A DNA stretch of 30,293 bases from an uncultured Lachnospiraceae bacterium (lineage in GTDB: Bacteria; Bacillota_A; Clostridia; Lachnospirales; Lachnospiraceae), in NCBI GenBank assembly GCA_949957035.1, contig CATLIP010000001.1, forward strand, positions 1 through 30,293, given 5' to 3'. This document shows positions 23,597-30,293 of this stretch, in pieces. Position 1 is the first letter of the stretch, and each line of letters opens with the position of its first letter. The translations under genes were made by a program, and so were the position numbers. The notes below the pieces were generated by a model. It had not been told where the DNA came from. It did not search any database and saw only the letters and a list, made by a program, of their open reading frames with translations.

Positions 23597-24894
23597 CGTA
23601 ATATCTCCTTCATCATCTCTAAGGACTTCTCCCCCGCAAAACTCTCGTCAATCTTCTGCATCAGAAAAGCATTGACCCGGTCAATCTTAGAAATAGCGCC
23701 GTCAAGCCTGGGATTCGTCCCCGACTTATAGGCTCCGATTGAAATCAAGTCTTCATTCTTCGCGTACACGCTCAGGATATCCCGCATCTTGGCTGCCGCC
23801 TCACGGTGCTCCTCCGGTACGATATTCGTCATTAGACGGGAAATGCTGGCATTCACATCAATCGCAGGAAAGTGATTTTCATTCGCCAGCTTTCTGGTAA
23901 GTACAATATGACCGTCCAGAATACCCCGAACGGTATCTGCAATCGGTTCATTGGTGTCGTCACCTTCCACCAGCACCGTATAGATACCGGTAATGGAACC
24001 CTTCTCGAACTTCCCGCTCCTTTCTAGAAGCTTGGGAAACTCTGCATATATCGAAGGGGTATAGCCTCTTGCAACCGGCGGCTCTCCGGTCGCAAGCCCA
24101 ATCTCACGCTGAGCCATTGCAAAACGGGTCAGAGAGTCCATCATCAACAGGACGTCCTTCCCCTGATCTTTAAAATACTCGGCAATAGTGGTCGCTACAA
24201 GCGGACATTTCATACGCAGCATGGCCGGCTGATCCGAAGTAGCAACCACAAGCACACTGCGCTTCATCCCCTCCGGACCTAAATCCTTCTCTATAAATTC
24301 ACGTACCTCACGGCCTCGCTCTCCTACAAGAGCAATCACATTGATATCCGCTTTCACATTCCTTGCAATCATTCCAAGCAAGGTACTCTTACCGACGCCG
24401 CTGCCAGCAAAAATACCGATACGTTGTCCCTTGCCAACCGTATTCAGCCCGTCAATAGCCTTCACGCCGAACTCTAAGGGATCGGTAATGGGCGGCCTTG
24501 TCAAGGGATTGATATAAGTATTTTCTACATAATAATAACGAGAAGAAGGAAGCGGTCCTAAATCATCCATGGGATTCCCCGTGGCATCTATGATCCTTCC
24601 TCTCAAAAACTCACCTACCGGAATCTTCAAACGTTTCCGGGTATTCCTAACAAAACTGCCGGCAGCTACGCCGTTCAGGTTCTCATATGCCATAAGCTGC
24701 ATCTTGTCTCCACGAAAGCCCACCACCTCCACGGGAATCTGCCGATGCTTCTCTTCATTGTAAATCATGGCAATATCCCCGATACTGGCCCGGTTCCCGG
24801 AAGACTCCATCGCCATTCCAATGACGTTCTCTATCTTTCCTATGTAACTGATGGTCTCTGCTTTCTGTATCAGTTCCGGCAATTTTGAAAACAT
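23593..24894 (-). CDS. fliI: Flagellar export ATPase FliI
   Basis: ATPase of 433 residues that energises export substrate handling. Walker A GSGVGKST is at 164-171, catalytic Glu192 in LVGERGREV, and Walker B ends at Asp253 in VLLMMDSLTRFAMA. The N-terminal beta domain and C-terminal helical part have normal proportions (family length about 430-450). ATG has AAGGAGAG upstream. It lies 15 bases after fliH and overlaps fliJ by four bases. Confidence 0.97.
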   Translation of the reverse strand: MFSKLPELIQKAETISYIGKIENVIGMAMESSGNRASIGDIAMIYNEEKHRQIPVEVVGFRGDKMQLMAYENLNGVAAGSFVRNTRKRLKIPVGEFLRGRIIDATGNPMDDLGPLPSSRYYYVENTYINPLTRPPITDPLEFGVKAIDGLNTVGKGQRIGIFAGSGVGKSTLLGMIARNVKADINVIALVGERGREVREFIEKDLGPEGMKRSVLVVATSDQPAMLRMKCPLVATTIAEYFKDQGKDVLLMMDSLTRFAMAQREIGLATGEPPVARGYTPSIYAEFPKLLERSGKFEKGSITGIYTVLVEGDDTNEPIADTVRGILDGHIVLTRKLANENHFPAIDVNASISRLMTNIVPEEHREAAAKMRDILSVYAKNEDLISIGAYKSGTNPRLDGAISKIDRVNAFLMQKIDESFAGEKSLEMMKEILR

Positions 24895-24909
24895 GCTCTC
24901 TCTCCTTGG

Positions 24910-25665
24910 TTACACTCTTACGTTATTCAGAATGTCTTTGATATTCTCTAACTGCGTACCAACGCTGGCATCAATAATCTCATCCGGGAGCTCGATAATG
25001 CAAGTTCCCTCTTCTCCGTTATCCATAGTGACAATCTTAATATTCTCAGAAAGTTTGGATAATTTATCCAAAAATTCCGTATCCACATCCATTGAAACGA
25101 CAGTGTCGCATTTCGTAATGTAGATTTTGGCCCACTGCTTCTTTGTAATCTTGTCAGTAGCCGCCAGAATCATGCGCTTCACAATGTCGCCGCTAGACTG
25201 CAGACTGGTCTGAATAACCTTCTCAGCCACAGTAAGAGAAATCTTCTTCAGATCATCTACATACTGCTCTAACAGCTTCTCCTTCTCCACTGTAACGCTT
25301 CGAAGCACTTCTGATATATTATTCTGTAGTTCCTGTATCTCAGCATCCAGGATTCTTCGCTGCTCATCATAGGCTTCTCTGGTCCCGTCCTGACGGCCCG
25401 TCTCCAAGCCTTCCCGATAGCCCTGGTCCCGCAGGTACTCTGCCTGGGACCGGGCGTCATTTACGATCTGCCGCGCCTGCGTCCTCGCTTCTTCCAGGAT
25501 CTCTTCTACCGAAACCGACTCTTCTTCCTCTTCTTCGGCATCGCCCTCTGAGTCTTCCTCATCCTCTTTCGGCTCTTCGATAATCTTGAACCCGGCGAAG
25601 AAGTCAAAGGGCTTAACATCCTGCTTCTTCTCCGGTTCTTTCACAATCCTAGGCAATGATTTCAT
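24910..25665 (-). CDS. fliH: Flagellar export regulator FliH
   Basis: Protein of 251 residues that binds FliI and links it to the C-ring. A variable acidic N-terminal part with a long Glu run (about 35-50) is followed by a coiled coil with the family's GYREGLETGRQDG region and a C-terminal globular part resembling V-ATPase subunit E. The start is uncertain: ATG at 25665 has GCGGAAAGG very close by, while an in-frame TTG at 25683 has GGAGAG at better spacing. Either way it overlaps the end of fliG, so translation is coupled. Confidence 0.9.
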   Translation of the reverse strand: MKSLPRIVKEPEKKQDVKPFDFFAGFKIIEEPKEDEEDSEGDAEEEEEESVSVEEILEEARTQARQIVNDARSQAEYLRDQGYREGLETGRQDGTREAYDEQRRILDAEIQELQNNISEVLRSVTVEKEKLLEQYVDDLKKISLTVAEKVIQTSLQSSGDIVKRMILAATDKITKKQWAKIYITKCDTVVSMDVDTEFLDKLSKLSENIKIVTMDNGEEGTCIIELPDEIIDASVGTQLENIKDILNNVRV

Positions 25666-26707
25666 CCTTTCCGCTCTTAACAATAATCAACTCTCCGGCC
25701 TCTTCCAATCTTCTGATTACGCCGACAATTCTCTGCTGCGCCTCTTCTACGTCTCTCAAACGTACATTAACCGTAATCTCAAGGTCAGACTGGATACTCT
25801 CAGCCATACGTGAAGATACATTGGAGAATACAAGTTCCTTGATCTTCTCGTCGGAGCCCTTGAGTGCGTACACAATATCTTTGACATCGCACTCGCGGAT
25901 AAATCTCTGAATCGATCTGTTGTCCATAGACACAATATCTTCGAATACGAACATCTTCTTCCGGATAGTCTCCGCAAGCTCTTCGTCCGTCTTGCCCAGC
26001 TCGTCGAAGATGTACTTCTCGTTGGATCTGTCCATGTGGTTCATAACGTCCGCTATGTAATCGATACCGCCAATCGTCGTAACGTCAGTTGTAAGAATAC
26101 TGTCAAACCTCTTCTTAAGCGAATCCTCCACGACCTTAATCGCCTCCGGAGACGCGCTCTCCATCCTGGCAATCGCCTCTACTACCTTGATGCGCTTCTC
26201 CTTTGGAAGCTCGCTGATTACCATAGACGCCTGATCCGAATCCGCATAAGAAAGAACCAATGCAATGGTCTGCGGTCTTTCATGCTGCAAAAATGAAATC
26301 AGATTCTTCACATTGCTCTTCCGTATAAATTCAAAGGGCCGTATCTTCAGAGATTTTGATAATTTATCCAACAATGACTGCGCAGTACTCTCTCCAAATG
26401 CTTTCTCAAGTACCGCTCTGGCATATTCCATACCGCCGTCGGTCACAACCTTCTGCGTCAGACAGGTCTTATAGAACTCGTCTAAGACAAGTTCCATCTC
26501 ATCCGGGCTGATATGTCCTAACTTCGCCACCTCAATCGTAAGCCTCTCAATATCGCTCTCACTCAGATGCTTATAAATCTTCGACGCCTTATCAGCCCCA
26601 AGGGAAACAACGACAGCCGCGGCCTTCTGTTCCGGTGTCAGCTTACTCTCTCTGGTTTCCTTGCTGTCTTTTTCTTTATTTTCTTTGTTTTCCTTATTCT
26701 CCTCCAT
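25649..26707 (-). CDS. fliG: Flagellar motor switch protein FliG
   Basis: Rotor protein of 352 residues that couples FliF, FliM and the stator. After a Lys/Glu/Asn-rich tail of about 25 residues come the N-terminal FliF-binding domain (LTPEQKAAAVVVSLGADKAS), the middle domain (ERPQTIALVLSYADSDQASM) and the C-terminal torque domain with the charged helix region (MDNRSIQRFIRECDVKDIVY, ALKGSDEKIKELVFSNVSSR). The ATG at 26707 is preferred over one five codons earlier because GGGGGCG lies at good spacing before it; it overlaps the fliF end by 14 bases. Confidence 0.96.
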   Translation of the reverse strand: MEENKENKENKEKDSKETRESKLTPEQKAAAVVVSLGADKASKIYKHLSESDIERLTIEVAKLGHISPDEMELVLDEFYKTCLTQKVVTDGGMEYARAVLEKAFGESTAQSLLDKLSKSLKIRPFEFIRKSNVKNLISFLQHERPQTIALVLSYADSDQASMVISELPKEKRIKVVEAIARMESASPEAIKVVEDSLKKRFDSILTTDVTTIGGIDYIADVMNHMDRSNEKYIFDELGKTDEELAETIRKKMFVFEDIVSMDNRSIQRFIRECDVKDIVYALKGSDEKIKELVFSNVSSRMAESIQSDLEITVNVRLRDVEEAQQRIVGVIRRLEEAGELIIVKSGKDEIIA

Positions 26708-28283
26708 CTGCAACGCCCCCATTCAGCCAGTTCTTCAACAACTGGGCAGAAATCTCTGCATTCTGTTCCGCGAATTCACGTACATTCTTCTTAAGTTCCA
26801 TACTCCTGTCATTCTGAAGCTGGAGAAGCTCTTCATTCATATCAAGCACAACCGGAAGCTCTTCCGTCTCTTCCTCTGCTTCTACGAGTTCTTCAATCTC
26901 TTCATCATCCTGCTTCCTTCTTCTGAGTACCAGAACAATAATCATTATAATCAGCAACAGGATTAATGCAGCGCCTGCGATAATCGCCCACAATGGAATA
27001 CTCTCCAAGATTCCTCCTGATGAAACCTCCTCGGACTCGTCATCTTCGCCAATTCCGTCAAACGGCGCGCTGACAATGGCAATCTTGTCGTCCTGGGCAT
27101 CCGTTGCGATGCCCGCCGCATTCCCGATCAGAGAACGAAGCTGATTCTCCCTCAAACTTCCATATCCGTTACCGTTAATCGCAACAGAAACCGTAAGGTC
27201 TTCCAATTCACCCGGGTCAATCTGGCCTTCTTCCTTCAACTCATTAACCAGATAATCGCGGACTGCACTCTCGCTATATGCCGTCGTCCCGTCGGCGTCT
27301 CCATTAGTATTATATTCCGGCGTATCCGCATTCGTTTCCGCTCCCGCAACTCCTCCTGCGCCGTCGCCTGTCCCCGCCTGTTCCTGATAAAGCTCCTCAT
27401 GGTTGATGATTCCCGTTTTATCTTCCTCATCAATCTTATCCGGAGTCGTATAAGTCGTCTGCTGACGAATCAACCGTTCCATATTCAGACGCGCATGGGC
27501 CGTAACACGTACATTCTCCTGTCCGTAAATCGGTCCAAGCACCTTCATAACACTATTGGAAACAGAGTTTTCCACCATACGGGCAAGCTCTTCCGTCGTG
27601 GAACTGTTAGAGGAATTCCCGTTCCCATCGACAGAAACATCGTTCCCGTTCCCATCAATGACCGCAACATCCTCAAGCTCCATCCCCGGAATGCTCTTCG
27701 CTACCAGACGTTGAATCGCCACTACCTGCTCTTCCGTCGGTGAACCGCCGTCCTGCATAATCGCTACGACAGACGCGCTGGACTTCTCCTCCTCGTCATT
27801 CAGCGCATATTTACTTTCTTCCCCAAGCGCAATCGTAACTTTTGCATCCTTAACCCCGTCAAAGAGGCGGATTGTGGATCCGATACGGTCCTGCAGTTCG
27901 TAGAGCTTGTAGGTCTTCTTATCCGAATCCGTGGTCAGCATGCTTGCATTATCCTTGAATGTGTCATATGTAAATCCATTCTTTGGATATCCTGCCTGAA
28001 CAAGGGTCGCCTTTGTCTGGTCCACCGTGTCCTTCTTGACCATGATCGTCGATTCACCGTTAAATTTATAATCTATGCCATCTTCTGTCAGCTTCTGCGC
28101 AATCTGCTGCATCTCTTCCTGCCCCAGCCCAGAAAACAATTCCGTATACGGCTGGTTATTCAGAATGACCGCAACCGTCACAGCTCCGCCAATCAGCAGC
28201 ACTGCGCCGACAATGATCATAATCTTCACTTTTCTACTCAGATTGCCGACAAATTCTTTAAACTGCCCAAACTTTTCCTTCAT
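26694..28283 (-). CDS. fliF: Flagellar MS-ring protein FliF
   Basis: MS-ring protein of 529 residues, the base on which the rotor and export gate assemble. Membrane segments lie at about 17-40 and 430-453. Between them are the ring-building domains (NQPYTELFSGLGQEEMQQIA, KDAKVTIALGEES, VRVTAHARLNMERLIRQQTT) and a Gly/Asp/Asn-rich linker. The C-terminal 76 residues are cytoplasmic and acidic and end in the FliG-binding helix (NAEISAQLLKNWLNGG). The ATG has only a weak ribosome site. It follows fliE after 97 bases that contain an AT-only hairpin. Confidence 0.96.
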   Translation of the reverse strand: MKEKFGQFKEFVGNLSRKVKIMIIVGAVLLIGGAVTVAVILNNQPYTELFSGLGQEEMQQIAQKLTEDGIDYKFNGESTIMVKKDTVDQTKATLVQAGYPKNGFTYDTFKDNASMLTTDSDKKTYKLYELQDRIGSTIRLFDGVKDAKVTIALGEESKYALNDEEEKSSASVVAIMQDGGSPTEEQVVAIQRLVAKSIPGMELEDVAVIDGNGNDVSVDGNGNSSNSSTTEELARMVENSVSNSVMKVLGPIYGQENVRVTAHARLNMERLIRQQTTYTTPDKIDEEDKTGIINHEELYQEQAGTGDGAGGVAGAETNADTPEYNTNGDADGTTAYSESAVRDYLVNELKEEGQIDPGELEDLTVSVAINGNGYGSLRENQLRSLIGNAAGIATDAQDDKIAIVSAPFDGIGEDDESEEVSSGGILESIPLWAIIAGAALILLLIIMIIVLVLRRRKQDDEEIEELVEAEEETEELPVVLDMNEELLQLQNDRSMELKKNVREFAEQNAEISAQLLKNWLNGGVADGGE

Positions 28284-28324
28284 TGTCCAAAACTCTCTTA
28301 CTTCCCGATTCTATGTATCATCGT

Positions 28325-28345
28325 TATTTTTTACACTAAAAAATA
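28325..28345. repeat. AT-only palindrome between fliE and fliF
   Basis: TATTTTTTA at 28325-28333 and its complement at 28337-28345 flank a 3-base loop (CAC). All nine pairs are A-T, so an RNA hairpin would be weak. It sits in the 97-base fliE-fliF spacer. It might be a protein-binding site or a pause site, or chance in an AT-rich spacer. Confidence 0.5.
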
Positions 28346-28378
28346 TCCGTCTACTCATGTACAATGTGCGCCATCGCA

Positions 28379-28732
28379 CTATAGACTGATACGCATAATC
28401 TCATTATAAGCCTCTAACGCCTTGGTACGCAATGACACCAGCATATCCACAGCCAGCTGGGCCTCTGACGATGCGATTCCGACTGTATGCGGGTCTTCAA
28501 TCTGTCCCGTTGCCAGCTCATACTGTCTTCTCGCCAGTGTATCCTCTGTTGACCTTACATTGTCTATCGCTTCCTCAAAAATAGATTTGAATGTGGCAAT
28601 TCCTTCCTGCCCCTTTATATCATCTGAGCCCCCAGCCGCTCTTCTTCCGTTCACAGTTCCCAGACCGGATATGCCTGAGACGTCGGTTATGCTTTTCATC
28701 GGCTGTAACGGTGTAATAAACATGTCTTCCAT
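28379..28732 (-). CDS. fliE: Flagellar hook-basal body protein FliE
   Basis: Protein of 117 residues that joins the MS ring to the rod. The C-terminal region shows the family pattern (TFKSIFEEAIDNVRSTEDTL, DPHTVGIASSEAQLAVDMLV, LRTKALEAYNEIMRI). The first ~40 residues are Gly/Ser-rich and variable. ATG has AAAGGATTGG upstream. It follows flgB by 82 bases with no flgC between them, unlike the common flgB-flgC-fliE order. Confidence 0.94.
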   Translation of the reverse strand: MEDMFITPLQPMKSITDVSGISGLGTVNGRRAAGGSDDIKGQEGIATFKSIFEEAIDNVRSTEDTLARRQYELATGQIEDPHTVGIASSEAQLAVDMLVSLRTKALEAYNEIMRISL

Positions 28733-28814
28733 ATTGTACCAATCCTTTCTAATAAATTATATGAACCTCTTCCTGCCAAAGCTTCCACGAACCAATCTCT
28801 TCCTAATTAATATG

Positions 28815-29189
28815 TTACTGCGCTTTAATCGCAGACTGGTAACGCTTAACGTCATTGGTCACCGACTGTATCAAATACTGATAGTGCAGCGTCGTTCTTG
28901 CCATCTTGGTATTCTCGACATCAGCATTGACGTTATTCTCATCTACTCTCCCCGAGTTGTCCCTGCTGTACACTAGGCAATCCGCATTATCAATCGCCTG
29001 ACGAATCTTCGCATTATCCTTTGTCTGACTTGCCGCCTGCAGACGCTTCCGGTAGATCTCTTCAAAACTTACGGACTGGCACTTATACCCTGGGGTATTC
29101 ACATTCGCAATGTTCAAATCTATAATCTCTTGCTGTTTCCACAAGAAATCCAGAGCTTTATGCGCCATTGAAATCGTATTCCCAAACAT
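28815..29189 (-). CDS. flgB: Flagellar proximal rod protein FlgB
   Basis: Rod protein of 124 residues. The conserved N-terminal part (LWKQQEIIDLNIANVNTPGY) and C-terminal helix (MARTTLHYQYLIQSVTNDVK) are clear, and the length is normal. It is the first gene of the long operon, downstream of the palindromic promoter. AAGGAAGTGACATAGG precedes the ATG, and a second GGAGGAG lies about 30 bases further upstream in the leader with no start codon, possibly a ribosome standby or decoy site. Confidence 0.94.
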   Translation of the reverse strand: MFGNTISMAHKALDFLWKQQEIIDLNIANVNTPGYKCQSVSFEEIYRKRLQAASQTKDNAKIRQAIDNADCLVYSRDNSGRVDENNVNADVENTKMARTTLHYQYLIQSVTNDVKRYQSAIKAQ

Positions 29190-29236
29190 CCTATGTCACT
29201 TCCTTCTTAATTAATTGATAACTCCTCCGATTTACA

Positions 29237-29254
29237 GGTTGACATAATTCAACC
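29237..29254. repeat. Leader hairpin upstream of flgB
   Basis: GGTTGA at 29237-29242 and TCAACC at 29249-29254 form a perfect 6-bp stem with a 6-base loop. If transcription starts about seven bases after the -10 (near 29258), this hairpin stands at the very 5' end of the flg-fli message, a position that often protects transcripts from decay. It could also be an operator half-site pair. Confidence 0.55.
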
Positions 29255-29264
29255 ATTCTTGTTT

Positions 29265-29293
29265 ATTATAGACTTTATTCTACAAAAAGTCTA
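29265..29293 (-). promoter_or_regulatory. Main operon promoter (sigma-A type) upstream of flgB
   Basis: On the minus strand TAGACT (plus 29288-29293) is followed after 17 bases by a perfect TATAAT (plus 29265-29270). The -35 matches TTGACA at four of six positions. It stands in the only large gap of the cluster, 76 bases upstream of the flgB ATG. A housekeeping sigma promoter at this place is the usual way Gram-positive fla operons start. Confidence 0.65.
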
Positions 29294-29295
29294 TA
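29267..29295. promoter_or_regulatory. Palindromic operator candidate overlapping the main promoter
   Basis: TATAGACTTT at 29267-29276 and AAAGTCTATA at 29286-29295 are a perfect 10-bp inverted repeat with a 9-base spacer. The arms cover the -35 and most of the -10 of the flgB promoter, so a dimeric regulator binding here would block polymerase. Because of the symmetry the plus strand also carries TAGACT-17-TATAGT. No protein that binds it is known to me. Confidence 0.6.
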
Positions 29296-29406
29296 GTTTT
29301 CACTCGAAATTAACATTTATCTAGCATGAAAATCTTGGTAAGTATTTTATAAAAATCTGTCTGTTACCTGCATTCTACTCGATTCATTCTTCCGGCAAAT
29401 ATGCCT

Positions 29407-30225
29407 CTACAAAAATGTACTCTGCTCATTCATGTCTGAAAGGGAACGGGTAATCACACTCGCCCGATTCATCATCTGCAGCCGCATCATCTCTACCAAA
29501 TACTGTGCGTTCTCCTGAGACAGATTATATGTACTATTCTGGGAAGCGGTCTTTGACGCCTTTTCTTCCCGTCCCACGTTATATGTTCCTGTATCCGCAC
29601 TCACCGTCTTCCCTTCCACAGTCTTACCGGTAGTCAGGTCGCCGTTCATATACCCCTTAATCCTCTGGATATAATTCCTAGTCTCCTTAAAAGGCGGAAC
29701 TCCTCCATACTTCGCTACATTCCCGCTACCCGCATTGTATGCAGCCAGCGCCAAATCTATGTTACCATTATACTTCTGAAGCTGCTGTGAAATATACTTT
29801 GCGCCCCCCATAATGTTGCTTCGGGCATCAAAGGGGTCGTCTACTCCAAGCGACCTTGCCGTCGCAGGCATCAGCTGCATCACTCCCTGAGCCCCTGCCG
29901 GAGACACCGCATTCGCATCAAAGCCTGATTCAGCCTTACCCATGGCTTTCAGCAAATTCAAAGGCACGTCGTACATCTCGGCCGCTTCCTCAAAGATTGC
30001 ATCCATACTTGTACTGCCCGTCTGCAGAGCAGCAGTATTTTCCATTATATCAGATTCCCTGCTTCTGTTCAACCCCAATATTGAATTATATATGTCCGCA
30101 AAGCTCTGGCTTGTGGATGATGTCTGTCCCGTATAAGACGGATAATCAGATATCCCCTGGATCTGGTTCAGAACATTGCTCATATACTTATACCAATTCT
30201 CGTAAATCGTGTAATCCATTCCCAT
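29407..30225 (-). CDS. Lytic transglycosylase without signal peptide (SLT domain)
   Basis: Protein of 272 residues. The SLT domain covers about 73-195 with catalytic Glu99 in LLKAMGKAESGFDANAVSPA, then GAQGVMQLMPATA, and AAYNAGSGNV. It cleaves peptidoglycan glycan strands. There is no Sec signal or membrane helix; the N-terminal ~70 residues are polar and the C-terminal ~70 Thr/Ser/Asn-rich, ending in a helix (ENAQYLVEMMRLQMMNRASV). Export by the flagellar system and a FlgJ-like role in opening the wall for the rod are inferred from position and the missing signal. ATG at 30225 is preferred because GAGAGG lies at good spacing. Confidence 0.85.
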   Translation of the reverse strand: MGMDYTIYENWYKYMSNVLNQIQGISDYPSYTGQTSSTSQSFADIYNSILGLNRSRESDIMENTAALQTGSTSMDAIFEEAAEMYDVPLNLLKAMGKAESGFDANAVSPAGAQGVMQLMPATARSLGVDDPFDARSNIMGGAKYISQQLQKYNGNIDLALAAYNAGSGNVAKYGGVPPFKETRNYIQRIKGYMNGDLTTGKTVEGKTVSADTGTYNVGREEKASKTASQNSTYNLSQENAQYLVEMMRLQMMNRASVITRSLSDMNEQSTFL

Positions 30226-30293
30226 AGACGTCCTCTCCATTCTTAGCTCTTCTGCTTCTGAACCACTCTAGAGTCCTACTTCTAAACTGATCC
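30226..30293. other. Right-edge sequence with no assignable gene
   Basis: The last 68 bases are upstream of the transglycosylase. Minus-strand frames are open for only short distances before stops, and no family likeness is visible. It may hold the end of an upstream gene cut by the window edge or simply the leader of the transglycosylase gene; no promoter motif is clear. Confidence 0.3.

Noticed and set aside
29267..29295. Palindrome as terminator of the transglycosylase gene
   Set aside because: It is AT-rich with no U-run after it on the minus strand, and it overlaps a good -35/-10 pair instead.
29190..29406. Invertible flagellar switch like that upstream of flgB in Clostridioides difficile
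   Set aside because: The inverted repeat found here encloses only 9 bases, too few to carry a promoter; no longer-spaced inverted repeats were seen in the gap and no recombinase gene is nearby.

Overview
This window is almost entirely one flagellar and chemotaxis gene cluster. Apart from the tail of one gene at the left edge, every recognised gene lies on the minus strand and is read from about 29.2 kb leftwards to 0.18 kb. Several features point to a motile Gram-positive Clostridia, probably Lachnospiraceae-like: the flgB-fliE-fliFGHIJK-flgD-flgE-flbD-motAB-fliM-cheY-fliY-fliOPQR-flhBA-fliA order, a CheC-type FliY switch protein instead of a plain FliN, CheC/CheD/CheV, short spacers with strong GGAGG-type ribosome sites, and moderate GC by eye. 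The family is an inference from gene content; no 16S or other taxonomic marker is present.

Layout in transcription order. (1) 30.2-29.4 kb: a lytic transglycosylase with no secretion signal, a likely stand-in for the FlgJ muramidase. (2) 29.4-29.19 kb: the only large gap (217 bases). It holds a sigma-A-like promoter whose -35 and -10 sit inside a perfect 10-bp inverted repeat, and a short hairpin in the leader. (3) 29.19-23.1 kb: flgB, fliE, fliF, fliG, fliH, fliI, fliJ (rod, MS ring, rotor, export ATPase). (4) 23.0-18.8 kb: fliK, flgD, a TIGR02530-like flagellar protein, flgE and flbD. Hairpins lie on both sides of flgE. (5) 18.8-13.8 kb: motA, motB, fliM, cheY, a displaced flgC and fliY. 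(6) 13.8-8.5 kb: fliO, fliP, fliQ, fliR, flhB, flhA (export gate). (7) 8.5-6.2 kb: fliA (sigma-28) and two FlgF/FlgG rod-type proteins. (8) 6.2-2.0 kb: cheC, cheD, cheV, a degenerate EAL-HDOD protein and a SprA-like HExxH protein. (9) 1.83-0.18 kb: a chemoreceptor with its own promoter, closed by a bidirectional terminator shared with the convergent gene at the left edge.

Together these genes supply most of the basal body, hook, export apparatus, stator, switch complex, late sigma factor and part of the adaptation machinery. Missing from the window are flagellin, the hook-associated proteins, flgM, fliL, flhF/flhG and cheA/cheB/cheR/cheW, so the pathway must be completed elsewhere. The points most worth a second look are the flgC displacement, the absent fliL and flhF/flhG, the hairpins around flgE, the palindromic main promoter, the broken first phosphatase site of CheC, the modular FliY with an internal FliM-like peptide, and the two uncharacterised genes at the end of the operon. 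No CRISPR array, tRNA, rRNA, IS element or prophage was seen.
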